DNA of 64,000 nucleotides, taken from contig JBBIVX010000008.1 in the NCBI GenBank assembly GCA_037439465.1, forward strand, positions 1 through 64,000, read 5' to 3'. The notes under the pieces are model-generated. The model was not told the DNA's origin and did not search any database. It saw only the letters and a program-made list of their open reading frames with translations. Of the stretch, positions 32,721 through 40,773 are shown in pieces. Positions within the stretch are counted from its first letter, which is position 1. Every line of letters begins with the position of its first letter. The position numbers were made by a program, and so were the translations under genes. The stretch is from Parasulfuritortus sp037439465 (GTDB lineage Bacteria; Pseudomonadota; Gammaproteobacteria; Burkholderiales; Thiobacillaceae).

Positions 32721-33488
32721 ATGGACGCCCTGGAACTCATCGATACCCACTGCCACCTCGATGCCGCCGAATTCGCGCCCGATCGCGCGGCGGTGTATGC
32801 GCGCGCCAGGGCGGCGGGGGTGGCTACCCAGATCGTACCCGCCGTCAGCGCCGCCAATTGCCAGGAGGTGGGCGCTGTGTGTGCGGCCTATGCCGGTTGC
32901 TTGCCCGCCTGGGGGATACACCCCCTCTACAGCGGCGCGGCTGCGCCTGGGGACTTGGCGATACTGCGCGAGCGGGTGGAGCGGTGGCGGCCGGTTGCCA
33001 TCGGTGAGATCGGCCTCGACCTGTTTGTCGCCGGCCTGGACTTGCCGACACAGGAGTTCTATTACATCGAGCAATTGCGTCTGGCCCGCGACTATGACTT
33101 GCCGGTACTGCTGCATTGCCGGCGCGCCAATGACGCCATACTCAAGCATCTGCGCCGGGTCAAGGTGAAGGGCGGCATTGCCCATGCCTTCAATGGCAGT
33201 CCACAGCAGGCCGAGGCATTCATCGGCCTGGGGTTCAAGTTGGGCTTCGGCGGAGCGTTCACCTGGCCGCGCGCCACCCGCTTGCGGGCACTGGCCGCAA
33301 CGCTGCCATTGGAGACCCTGGTGCTGGAAACGGACAGCCCCGACATTCCGCCTGCCTGGGTGGGCAAGGGACGCAACGAACCGGCCGAACTGGCGCGTAT
33401 CGCTGTGGCCCTGGCGGAGTGCCGCGGGATTGCGCTGGACGAGGTGGCACGCATGACGACGGCGAATGCGCGCCAGGTACTAATGTGA
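32721..33488 (+). CDS. tatD: TatD family metal-dependent deoxyribonuclease
   Basis: The 255-residue TIM-barrel hydrolase has the metal-binding IDTHCHLD at about 7-14, GEIGLDL near 95-101, LHCRRAND, AHAFNGS and ETDSPDIPP near 207-215. TatD-family enzymes degrade DNA 3' ends and aid repair. Most members have GLD followed by a Tyr in the Glu-Ile-Gly motif; here it is GLDLFV, a small variation. It is divergent from the hydrogenase operon, with ATGGC before the chosen ATG and no strong RBS. Confidence 0.9.
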   Translation: MDALELIDTHCHLDAAEFAPDRAAVYARARAAGVATQIVPAVSAANCQEVGAVCAAYAGCLPAWGIHPLYSGAAAPGDLAILRERVERWRPVAIGEIGLDLFVAGLDLPTQEFYYIEQLRLARDYDLPVLLHCRRANDAILKHLRRVKVKGGIAHAFNGSPQQAEAFIGLGFKLGFGGAFTWPRATRLRALAATLPLETLVLETDSPDIPPAWVGKGRNEPAELARIAVALAECRGIALDEVARMTTANARQVLM

Positions 33489-33558
33489 AAACAACGCGAT
33501 GCTTCCCATTCTCCCCCGCCCCTTGCGGGAGTGGGGGCCGTTCATGGCGCATCCCCGC

Positions 33559-33598
33559 GTTTCATCCCGCCGGGGCGGTACGCGCGTCATGAACGATC
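33559..33598 (+). repeat. Copy B of an imperfect dispersed hairpin repeat
   Basis: This copy begins GTTTCATCCC and ends CATGAACGATC, matching 23589-23628 at about 30 of 40 positions. CGTTCATG just upstream (33538-33545) is the reverse complement of CATGAACG at 33589-33596, so the unit can form a longer hairpin. It lies between two convergent genes, a common place for REP-like elements. Confidence 0.4.
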
Positions 33599-33611
33599 AG
33601 GTCTGGACCAG

Positions 33612-33640
33612 AAAAAAAAGGCGGCCGCAAGGGCCGCCTC
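33612..33640 (-). terminator. Intrinsic terminator after the tetraheme cytochrome gene
   Basis: On the minus strand the stem AGGCGGCC/GGCCGCCT (33632-33639 with 33619-33626) has a five-base loop and is followed by a run of T (A at 33612-33619 on the plus strand). It begins 20 bases after the cytochrome stop codon. Confidence 0.9.
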
Positions 33641-33659
33641 CCGATCAAGACTCCTTGTC

Positions 33660-34784
33660 TCAGTGCGCGCTGTAGTATTCGGCGATGGCTTGAATGTCGG
33701 CATCGCTCAGCGGGGCCCCCATGGCATGCATGGCGGACTGGGTACGTTTGCCGTCGCGGTAGTCCTTGAGCGCCTTGACCAGATAGGCGATCGGTTGGCC
33801 TTCTAGCTGCGGCGTGATCATGGTCGGGTTGTCCGTCTTCGAGCCGTGGCACTTGTCGCATTGCGCGGCCCATTGCTGGCCGGCGGTAGGCTTGCCCATG
33901 GGCGCCTTTTCCGGCGGCTGGGCGACATAGAAGGCGGCGATGTGTTCCAGGTTCTTGTCCTTGCTGCCCGCCAACATGGTCTTCATTTCGGCGTGGGCAC
34001 GGCTGCCGTCGCGGTAGTTCTGCATGGTTTTGACCAGGTACTGGGTGTCCTGACCCGCCAGGCTTGGCGTCTTTTCGTCGGCGCTGTGCCCTTGCTTGCC
34101 GTGGCAGCCGCCGCATTTTCCGGATAGCGGCTCGCCGGCCTTGGCGTTGCCGGTGGTGGACGGGGCGTGAGCGACCGGCACCTGAGCGGCGAAGTAGGCA
34201 GCGATGTTTTCCATGTTGACCTTGTCGAGCGAGGCCACCTGCGCCGCCATGGCGGCCTCCTTGCGACTGCCGTCTTTGTAGGCCAGCATGGCATTCAACA
34301 GATAGCCGGGATGCTGGCCGGCCAGGCTCGGCGTGCCCGGTATTTTGCTGTTGCCGTCCTCACCGTGGCAGGTGATGCAGGACGCGGCCGCCGTCTTGCC
34401 GGCCGCAACGGTGTCGGCAGCGCCGATGGCGGCGCCGGCGCCGGCGGCTTTCTGGCTGGCATAGTAGGCGGCGATATTATTGGTGTCGGCCTCGGTCAAC
34501 GAGGTCGACAGTTCCTGCAGGGCGGCGTGCTGACGGGTGCCGGTGCGGTAACCATTGAGGGCGTTGAGCAGGTAGGCCACTTTCTGGCCACCGAGGTTGG
34601 GAATGTCAGGGCCAGTGCCCTTGCCATCGAGGCCGTGACAACTGCCGCATTTCGCTTCCGCGGCGGCCTTGCCGGCGGCCAGATCGGCGCCGGGCTGCGC
34701 GGCCTTGTCGGTCGTCGGGGCCGGCCCCTTGCCACAGGCGGCAAGCAGGATGGACAGGAGGATCAGGGAGGGGACACGTTTCAT
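33660..34784 (-). CDS. Tetraheme c-type cytochrome lipoprotein built of four cytochrome c domains
   Basis: The 374-residue protein begins with a lipoprotein signal (MKRVPSLILLSILLAACGKG) and four tandem class I cytochrome c domains of about 90 residues. Heme sites are CGSCH, CITCH, CGGCH and CDKCH, each followed by a P-x-LxGQ segment, a Y-L-L/V-x-A/T-M/L-x-x-Y-R/K-D/T-G stretch and a final NIAAYYA-type helix. The domain set looks like internal duplication of a cytochrome c553/c4-type unit. It probably shuttles electrons in the periplasm. It lies 71 bases after the membrane cytochrome gene and may be its partner. An ATG at 34817 is less likely. Confidence 0.9.
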   Translation of the reverse strand: MKRVPSLILLSILLAACGKGPAPTTDKAAQPGADLAAGKAAAEAKCGSCHGLDGKGTGPDIPNLGGQKVAYLLNALNGYRTGTRQHAALQELSTSLTEADTNNIAAYYASQKAAGAGAAIGAADTVAAGKTAAASCITCHGEDGNSKIPGTPSLAGQHPGYLLNAMLAYKDGSRKEAAMAAQVASLDKVNMENIAAYFAAQVPVAHAPSTTGNAKAGEPLSGKCGGCHGKQGHSADEKTPSLAGQDTQYLVKTMQNYRDGSRAHAEMKTMLAGSKDKNLEHIAAFYVAQPPEKAPMGKPTAGQQWAAQCDKCHGSKTDNPTMITPQLEGQPIAYLVKALKDYRDGKRTQSAMHAMGAPLSDADIQAIAEYYSAH

Positions 34785-34855
34785 GATGACCTCTTTATGA
34801 ATGTGATAGGTAAACACTGGTTAGGGTTTGCAGGCCGTCATTACCGATAAAGCCC

Positions 34856-35632
34856 TTACGCCCGGTGGATGCTGGGCAGCTTACCCTCCGCATCGATGAG
34901 CTCTTGCGGTACTTTAAATAACCACATTTGATACATCGAGGTGAACCACATGATGGCGAAGCAGGCGCCGTAAAACAGGCCGCCGAGGATCACCGCCCAG
35001 GCAAAACCCTCCCAGACCTTGGTCAGATACCAGGCCGCCACGTCGATGAGCAGCGACAGGAATGGGATGGCGATCACGATACACTTGAACCAGGCCGGTC
35101 GGACGTAGGAATGGGTATAGATGAAGCCCATGATGAAGAAGATGAAAGTGACCGAGAACAGGTGAATGTGCGAGACCCGAACCAGGGTGGCCAGCGTCAC
35201 ACCGGTGTCGGCAGCGGAGATTTTGGCGACGCCTGCGTAGTTGGTCAGATCGGGCAGGTGCGGATTGGCGCCGGGGTTGTGACAAGCGACGCAATGCTCT
35301 TGCATGATGGGATTGATCTTGGTGTCGAACTCGGCTTGAGGCGCCTTGTTATGCAGCCAGTCGAACACGATCTTTTTCTTCTCCGCTGGCAGCATGTCTG
35401 ACATGGGGCCGCGCAGGGCGCTTTCCAGCTTGGTGCCTTCCTTGTTGCCGCTGTAGGAAATGATCAGGTCCTTGGCCGACAGCATGGGATCGCCATCCTT
35501 GCCGGCATGCGATTCCCAGACCTGAAACATGGCCATCAAGTAACCTGGCCCGAATACCAGGAGAACCATGGTGAACAACATCCGCACCGACATCGGCAGG
35601 AACTTGAAGTGCACGTAACTGATATTAGCCAT
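34856..35632 (-). CDS. Membrane protein with one c-type heme motif
   Basis: The 258-residue protein has an N-terminal membrane helix (about 15-38), a periplasmic part with heme-binding HCVACHNPGANPH, and four further helices between about 155 and 245. The second helix starts with HIHLFSVTF, with closely spaced His residues that could bind heme b. I know related proteins only as conserved hypotheticals in betaproteobacteria. Its partner may be the tetraheme lipoprotein directly downstream. AAGGAG precedes the ATG at 35632 on the minus strand, ruling out the longer frame. Confidence 0.75.
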   Translation of the reverse strand: MANISYVHFKFLPMSVRMLFTMVLLVFGPGYLMAMFQVWESHAGKDGDPMLSAKDLIISYSGNKEGTKLESALRGPMSDMLPAEKKKIVFDWLHNKAPQAEFDTKINPIMQEHCVACHNPGANPHLPDLTNYAGVAKISAADTGVTLATLVRVSHIHLFSVTFIFFIMGFIYTHSYVRPAWFKCIVIAIPFLSLLIDVAAWYLTKVWEGFAWAVILGGLFYGACFAIMWFTSMYQMWLFKVPQELIDAEGKLPSIHRA

Positions 35633-35664
35633 GACCGCTCCTTTTGAAAGTGGGTGCAAGTTTA

Positions 35665-36048
35665 TTAGTGGATACTTATATCGTCAATAGTCGTTACAAG
35701 TTCGCGCAGGCGTGCCCGGATATGGGCCGCTGCGGCGACGAAGAACAGCAGGGAGAGAGCCGTCTCCAGCCCGGCCAGCGAGCGCGCTGGGCCGGCTTCT
35801 GTCAGTGCCCGCGTGACGCCTTCGGCGCAATAGGCCCAGATCAGCAGGGTGGACCAGCGATAGGTATGGATGCGGCCATGCAGGATGCCGAACAGGGGCG
35901 CCAGCAGCGGCAGGGTCTTGAGCACCAGCCAGGAGCCGCCCGGCCGCAGCGGGGCGAGCCGTAATTCCCAGGCGAGGCACAAAAAAATCAGGGCGATGAG
36001 GCTGGCGGCGGCCAGCGCCTGCCACACCGCCGGCCTTATCGGCGGCAT
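35665..36048 (-). CDS. DUF2069 family membrane protein
   Basis: The 127-residue protein has four hydrophobic segments and the DUF2069 pattern: GGSWLVLKTLPLLAPLFGILHGRIHTYRWSTLLIWAYCAEGVTRA. The family is common in beta- and gammaproteobacteria, often beside wrbA, which is the case here. The function is unknown. Its start overlaps the HugZ-like gene end by 13 bases, so the three genes wrbA, hugZ-like and DUF2069 form an operon. Confidence 0.9.
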   Translation of the reverse strand: MPPIRPAVWQALAAASLIALIFLCLAWELRLAPLRPGGSWLVLKTLPLLAPLFGILHGRIHTYRWSTLLIWAYCAEGVTRALTEAGPARSLAGLETALSLLFFVAAAAHIRARLRELVTTIDDISIH

Positions 36049-36734
36049 TGCCGCGCCATCGCGACGAGCATGGCGCGCGCCGCTTCGGCCGAGGTCACCG
36101 GCGTTGGGAAATCGAAGCGCAGCCGCCGGCTGTCGGCGCGGACATTGAAGCCGTCGGGGTCGATGCCGATGAGGTGCGCGGCGCCGGCATCGACGCCATG
36201 GTGGTGGCGGCAAAGGGCCAGCAGCGTCTTGGCATGGTCACGGTTCATGTGCTCGATGATCGCCTCCTCCGCCGCGGGCAGCAGGCCGGCCGCGCACAGG
36301 TAGGCGGCGGGCTCGATCCAGTAGATGCGGCCGAAGCCGCCTATCCATCGGATCTTCACCGGCTCGATGGCGTAGAAATGGAAATCGTGCATGGCGAAGT
36401 AGCCTTCCGCCTGCGGGAAATGGCGCAGGTAGCGGGGGCCGAGGCCATCCTTCTCCTCGAGGCGTGTTGCCCGGCCGATCACCGTGACCCGGCCGGTTGC
36501 CTGCATGTCGGCGCTGAACGGTTGGACGATGAGCGAGACGCGCGGGTCGGCGTCGATGTTCTTGGTGTGCTCGGCGATCTCCGAGATCAGGATCACCGGC
36601 CGGCCGGCATGGTCGGGCAGGAAGGGCGATACCGAGCCGAAGGGGAAACCCTCCAGGCGTTTCGATATCGTCGACAACACAGCACCGGTCTGGCCCCGCG
36701 TGAAGCGCCGGGCCTCGTCACCCTGCGCGCTCAT
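36036..36734 (-). CDS. HugZ-like heme-binding/degrading protein (PNPOx-like fold with DUF2470)
   Basis: The 232-residue protein has an N-terminal split-barrel flavin/heme-binding domain (residues 5-145, with GFPFGSVSPFLPDHAGRPVILISEIAEHTKN) and a C-terminal DUF2470 domain (about 155-230, IEHMNRDHAKTLLALCRHHHG). This combination is typical of the HugZ family, some members of which degrade heme. It overlaps wrbA by four bases. The long frame beginning at 37121 reads out of frame through wrbA and is discarded. Confidence 0.85.
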   Translation of the reverse strand: MSAQGDEARRFTRGQTGAVLSTISKRLEGFPFGSVSPFLPDHAGRPVILISEIAEHTKNIDADPRVSLIVQPFSADMQATGRVTVIGRATRLEEKDGLGPRYLRHFPQAEGYFAMHDFHFYAIEPVKIRWIGGFGRIYWIEPAAYLCAAGLLPAAEEAIIEHMNRDHAKTLLALCRHHHGVDAGAAHLIGIDPDGFNVRADSRRLRFDFPTPVTSAEAARAMLVAMARQCRR

Positions 36735-37324
36735 GCCGACAGCCTCGCGGCGACTTCCGCCAGACGCCTGCCCTGCGCAAAAGCCAGTTTGTGCTCTTCC
36801 TCGGTGAGCAGCTGCTTGCCGTCCGGGCCGGCGAAATGGCTGGCGCCATAGGGCGTGCCGCCCGAGCGGGTCGCGGTCAGTTCGGGATTGGAATAGGGTA
36901 ACCCGACGATCAGCATGCCATGATGCAGCAGCGGCAGCATCATGGTCATCAGGGTTGTTTCCTGGCCGCCGTGCAGGCTGGCGGTCGAGGTGAAAACGCT
37001 GGCCGGCCTGCCGGCGAGGGCGCCGCTGAGCCACAGCCCTGAGGTGCCGTCCCAGAAATATTTCATCGCCGCCGCCATGTTGCCGAACCGGGTCGGCGAA
37101 CCGAGCGCCAGACCAGAGCATTCCTCCAAGTCTTGCAAGCTGGCATAGGGCGCGCCGGCATCCGGCACCGGCTTGGCCGGGCCGTCCGATACCGCCGCCA
37201 CTTTGGGCACAGTCCGCAGCCGTGCCCGCGCCCCCGGCACCGACTCGACGCCGTGCGCGACATGGGCGGCCAACTGCTTCACCGAACCGTGCTGGCTGTA
37301 ATAAAGGATGAGGATGTCGTTCAT
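36731..37324 (-). CDS. wrbA: NAD(P)H:quinone oxidoreductase, WrbA flavodoxin family
   Basis: The 197-residue flavodoxin-like protein shows the FMN phosphate loop YYSQHGSVKQLA, GSPTRFGNMAAAMKYFWDG and ASLHGGQETTL, all WrbA signatures. The enzyme reduces quinones by two electrons and protects from redox cycling. GGAG precedes the ATG at 37324 by nine bases, which decides the start. It is the first gene of a three-gene operon and is divergent from the octaheme cytochrome gene. Confidence 0.95.
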   Translation of the reverse strand: MNDILILYYSQHGSVKQLAAHVAHGVESVPGARARLRTVPKVAAVSDGPAKPVPDAGAPYASLQDLEECSGLALGSPTRFGNMAAAMKYFWDGTSGLWLSGALAGRPASVFTSTASLHGGQETTLMTMMLPLLHHGMLIVGLPYSNPELTATRSGGTPYGASHFAGPDGKQLLTEEEHKLAFAQGRRLAEVAARLSA

Positions 37325-37418
37325 TGGCATGTGCTCCTGCAATGCCGTAATGCTACCGGAATTCGTACATGGGGCCGGCATGGGCCTTGTCTGACCTGGC
37401 TAACAAGATTCCAGGACC

Positions 37419-37432
37419 TTGATGTATGTCAA
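37419..37432. promoter_or_regulatory. FNR/CRP-family binding site
   Basis: TTGATGTATGTCAA matches the FNR consensus TTGAT-N4-ATCAA in nine of ten defined positions. It lies 94 bases before the octaheme cytochrome start and 95 bases before the divergent wrbA start, so it could serve either. FNR, Anr or NNR/Dnr-type regulators respond to oxygen or nitric oxide and share this half-site. Confidence 0.6.
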
Positions 37433-37525
37433 TGAAACCATGGTCGCAGTGTGGGAAAGTTTTTTCAGCGTGCCATTGGCACGCCTGCCAGTTGGCATAA
37501 GGGGTTTGAAAATAAGGAGATTGCA

Positions 37526-38914
37526 ATGCGTACATTGAGACAGTTGATCGCCGGCCTGGTTGTCGCCGCATTACCCGTTATTGCGTGGGCGGCAACGAAG
37601 TCGGAATGCGTTAAATGTCATGAAAAGGTGACGCCGGGTGTCGTGAAGCAGTACATGGAGGGCGCCATGGCGACAAAGGCACATCTCGATTGTTCGGTGT
37701 GCCATGGCTCCGAACACAAAACCATGGCGGATTACAAAGCGGCAAAAATGCCAACCGCCGAGACATGTAAAACCTGTCACGCCGACAAGGTCGAACAGTA
37801 CCGAAAAGGCAAGCATAACCTGGCCTGGTTCGCCATGAAATCGCAGGCGGCATGGCACGGCATCCCACCCTCGATTGGCAAGGAAGGCTACAGGGGCTGC
37901 TCCGGCTGCCACAAGATGGGCGAGAAGGGCCTGGTGGGCGCCGCTCAGGGCAATATGGGCGCGATCACCCGTGACGGCGGGAAAGAGGCGGCCCACTACC
38001 GTTATGGCAATGCCCAGTGCGATGCCTGTCACACCCGGCACACTTTCTCCAAGAAGGAGGCTCAGGATCCGCGGGCGTGTTCAAACTGCCACATGGGTTT
38101 CGACCATCCGCAGTATGAGATGTACACCTCCTCGAAACACGGCATTACCTGGGCCATTGATGGCTTCAAGAGCAACGGCAGGGCGCCCACCTGTCAGAAG
38201 TGCCATATCTCGAACGGCAATCATGAGGTCGTCACCTCGTGGGGTTTCCTCGGTCTGAGGATACCCACGAAGGAAAATGTACTGGCGCTGATCAAGGTGG
38301 CCCCGACGCTGGAAAAACAGTTGAAGTCACTGGCGGCGGCGTTGCCGAGCGGACATTTTGACGATGTTGACGACGATCCCGAGTGGACATTGAACCGGGC
38401 GCTTATCCTGCAGGCCGCGGGTGTGCTCGACGCCAATCTCCAGCCTACCGAGAGATTCGTCGAAATCGTGGCGCAAGGCCGGGCGGCGAGGGGGCCGGAC
38501 GAGTTCAATAAACTTCGTGCCAAGATGAAGAACAACTGCAACGAATGTCACAGCAAGGCTTATGTCGACGACTTTTTCAAGGCTTCCGATACCACTATCA
38601 AAGAGGTCGATGCCGTATATGCCAAGGCCATTTCCGCCGTACAGGGACTGTACAAGGACGGCATCCTCAAGAAACCCGAGGGCTGGAAATATGGTCCTGA
38701 CCTGCTGCAGTACTATTACGCGAACACGGGCATCGAGCAGGAGCTCTACCTGATCATGCTTGAGCACCGTCAGCGGACATTCCAGGGGGCATTCCACGCC
38801 AGCAACGACTACATGCACTGGTATGGCTGGGCCCCGACCAATGAGACCGTCGCCAAGATACTGGAAGAGGCGAAGCGGATGCGTGAGGAATACGACGCCA
38901 AGCAAAAGAAATAA
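37526..38914 (+). CDS. Octaheme c-type cytochrome of the hydroxylamine oxidoreductase (HAO) family
   Basis: The 462-residue protein has a signal peptide (residues 1-22) and eight CXXCH motifs, at residues 28, 56, 81, 125, 165, 185, 223 and 338. The spacing, the large gap before the eighth heme, and the aromatic-rich C-terminal helices (GPDLLQYYYAN, GAFHASNDYMHWYGW) fit HAO-like octaheme cytochromes. These oxidise hydroxylamine or, in reductive members, convert nitrite or hydroxylamine to ammonium. Whether the Tyr crosslink of true HAO is present cannot be judged without alignment. AAGGAG precedes the ATG. No haoB, cycA or cycB is nearby; a DUF2155 lipoprotein follows. Confidence 0.85.
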   Translation: MRTLRQLIAGLVVAALPVIAWAATKSECVKCHEKVTPGVVKQYMEGAMATKAHLDCSVCHGSEHKTMADYKAAKMPTAETCKTCHADKVEQYRKGKHNLAWFAMKSQAAWHGIPPSIGKEGYRGCSGCHKMGEKGLVGAAQGNMGAITRDGGKEAAHYRYGNAQCDACHTRHTFSKKEAQDPRACSNCHMGFDHPQYEMYTSSKHGITWAIDGFKSNGRAPTCQKCHISNGNHEVVTSWGFLGLRIPTKENVLALIKVAPTLEKQLKSLAAALPSGHFDDVDDDPEWTLNRALILQAAGVLDANLQPTERFVEIVAQGRAARGPDEFNKLRAKMKNNCNECHSKAYVDDFFKASDTTIKEVDAVYAKAISAVQGLYKDGILKKPEGWKYGPDLLQYYYANTGIEQELYLIMLEHRQRTFQGAFHASNDYMHWYGWAPTNETVAKILEEAKRMREEYDAKQKK

Positions 38915-38932
38915 CAGGTCGATGAGCCACTG

Positions 38933-38976
38933 AAACCCGTTCCGTCGGGACATGTTCCTGGCGGAACGGGGTTTTT
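38933..38976 (+). terminator. Hairpin terminator between the octaheme cytochrome and lipoprotein genes
   Basis: AAACCCGTTCCG (38933-38944) pairs with CGGAACGGGGTTT (38962-38974), with one bulged G and a 17-base loop, followed by TTTTT. It lies 18 bases after the cytochrome stop and 18 bases before the lipoprotein start, so it probably lowers expression of the second gene. Confidence 0.75.
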
Positions 38977-38993
38977 ATTGGAAAGGAAAGTAA

Positions 38994-39524
38994 TTGTCGA
39001 AAGCGTTATTTGTTTTGCTGGCCTTGGCGCTACTGATCGGCTGTGAGAAACATCAGGATGCCCAGGCCGCGAGAAAAGACAATGGTTTGAACACCCTTCC
39101 GCGACAGGACTTTGCCGTGCCCGAGCACGCAACGCCGTTCGCGCAAAATAATAGGGGAAAGCAGGACGTCGCCGTGAATATTCCGGCAAAAATAAAGGGA
39201 AAATGGCAGCGTGTCGTCGTTACCCTTACCGATAAAGAGAGCAAGAGCGAAACCGATTACACCGTAGCGGTCGGCGGCCGGGCCGCTTTGACCGGGACAA
39301 ATAGGGTCATAGAGATCAAGGCGTTCGTCCCGCACTTTGTGATGGACGCTAAGGGCATCACGTCGGAGAGCATTGAATTAAAAAACCCAGCCGCCAAGGC
39401 CGTCATCACCGAAAACGGGAAAGTGATCTACACCGGCTGGCTATTCAAGAAACATCCCTCGGTACCCTTGTTCATGCACAAAGAGATAGACGTGCAATTG
39501 AAAGACGCCGTGGCCGCGCCGTAA
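38994..39524 (+). CDS. DUF2155-like lipoprotein
   Basis: The 176-residue protein has a lipoprotein signal (LLALALLIGC, Cys at 17) and a beta-rich body. The C-terminal half (ITSESIELKNPAAKAVITENGKVIYTGWLFKKHP) matches the DUF2155 family as found beside redox proteins in deltaproteobacteria. Function is unknown. Translation starts at TTG with GGAAAGGAAAG upstream. Codon use is more AT-rich than the neighbourhood, as in the octaheme gene, so the pair may have been acquired together. Confidence 0.7.
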   Translation: MSKALFVLLALALLIGCEKHQDAQAARKDNGLNTLPRQDFAVPEHATPFAQNNRGKQDVAVNIPAKIKGKWQRVVVTLTDKESKSETDYTVAVGGRAALTGTNRVIEIKAFVPHFVMDAKGITSESIELKNPAAKAVITENGKVIYTGWLFKKHPSVPLFMHKEIDVQLKDAVAAP

Positions 39525-39609
39525 TGGCTGGGCAGGCTCCTAAGAATTCTGGCGGGACGGCGGGGTTTGCCGCACAATTCAAATGTTTCGTCGTTACTCC
39601 AGACAAGGT

Positions 39610-40773
39610 ATGAACCTGCATGAATACCAGGCCAAGGCCGTATTGCGCGACTTCGGCATCGTCACGCCGCGCGGCGTCGTCATCATGGCCGCCGACCAAT
39701 GTCTGGAGGCGGTGGCCGAACTGGGCGGCAGCGCCTGGGTGATCAAGGCGCAAGTCCACGCAGGTGGGCGCGGCAAGGCGGGGGGCGTCAGGCTCTGCCG
39801 CGGCGTCGACGAACTCAACGCCGCCGCCGAGTCACTGCTGGGCAGTCAGTTGGTGACCTATCAGAATGCCCCCGGCGGGCAGCCAGTCAATGCCCTGTTG
39901 GTCGAGGAAACCCTGCCCATCGCGCGCGAGCTGTACCTGTCCGTCACAGTCGACCGCGCCGCCGAGCGCATCGGCCTGGTGGCATCGAGCGCCGGCGGCA
40001 TGGAGATCGAGGAAGTCGCCCGTACTGCGCCGGACAAAATACTGCGCGAGTCGGTCAACCCGGTCATCGGCCTGATGGATTATCAGGGCCGCAACCTGGC
40101 CTTCGGCCTGGGTCTAGCCGGCGACCAGATCGCCGCCTTCGTCAAGCTGGTGAAGACCTGCTACCGCCTTTTCATCGAGCGTGATCTCGCCCTCCTGGAG
40201 ATCAACCCACTGGTGGTCACCGAGGACGGCCGCCTACTGCCGCTCGACTGTAAGATGGGCCTCGACGACAACGCCCTCTATCGGCAGAAGACCCTGGCCG
40301 AACTGGCCGATTTCAGCCAGATCGACCCCAAGGAGGCCGAGGCGCATCACCACAACGTCAACTACATCGCCCTGAACGGCAACATCGGCTGCATGGTCAA
40401 CGGCGCGGGGTTGGCCATGGCGACTATGGACCTGATCAAGCTGTCGGGCGGGGCACCGGCCAACTTCCTCGATGTCGGCGGCGGCGCCACGGCGCAGTCG
40501 GTGGCCCAGGCTTTTCAGATCATCCTGGCCGACCCGAACGTGAAGGCGGTGCTGATCAACATCTTCGGCGGCATCGTCCGCGGCGACCTGATCGCCGAAG
40601 GGATCATCCAGGCGGTCAAGGAGGTCGGCGTCAAGGTGCCGGTGGTGGTCCGGCTGGAAGGCACCAATGCCGACAAGGGCCGCGAGCTGCTGGCGAATTC
40701 CGGTCTGGCGATCATCGCCGCCAACGATCTGAACGGAGCAGCTCGCCGCGCCGTCGAGGAGGCCGCCGAATGA
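39610..40773 (+). CDS. sucC: Succinyl-CoA ligase beta subunit
   Basis: SucC forms, with SucD, the TCA-cycle enzyme that makes ATP or GTP from succinyl-CoA. The 387-residue length is standard. The start MNLHEYQAKAVLRDFG, the ATP-grasp segment GGRGKAGGV and the C-terminal FGGIVRGDLIAEGI ligase signature are clear. The ATG at 39610 is favoured over 39583. The stop overlaps the sucD start by four bases. Confidence 0.97.
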   Translation: MNLHEYQAKAVLRDFGIVTPRGVVIMAADQCLEAVAELGGSAWVIKAQVHAGGRGKAGGVRLCRGVDELNAAAESLLGSQLVTYQNAPGGQPVNALLVEETLPIARELYLSVTVDRAAERIGLVASSAGGMEIEEVARTAPDKILRESVNPVIGLMDYQGRNLAFGLGLAGDQIAAFVKLVKTCYRLFIERDLALLEINPLVVTEDGRLLPLDCKMGLDDNALYRQKTLAELADFSQIDPKEAEAHHHNVNYIALNGNIGCMVNGAGLAMATMDLIKLSGGAPANFLDVGGGATAQSVAQAFQIILADPNVKAVLINIFGGIVRGDLIAEGIIQAVKEVGVKVPVVVRLEGTNADKGRELLANSGLAIIAANDLNGAARRAVEEAAE

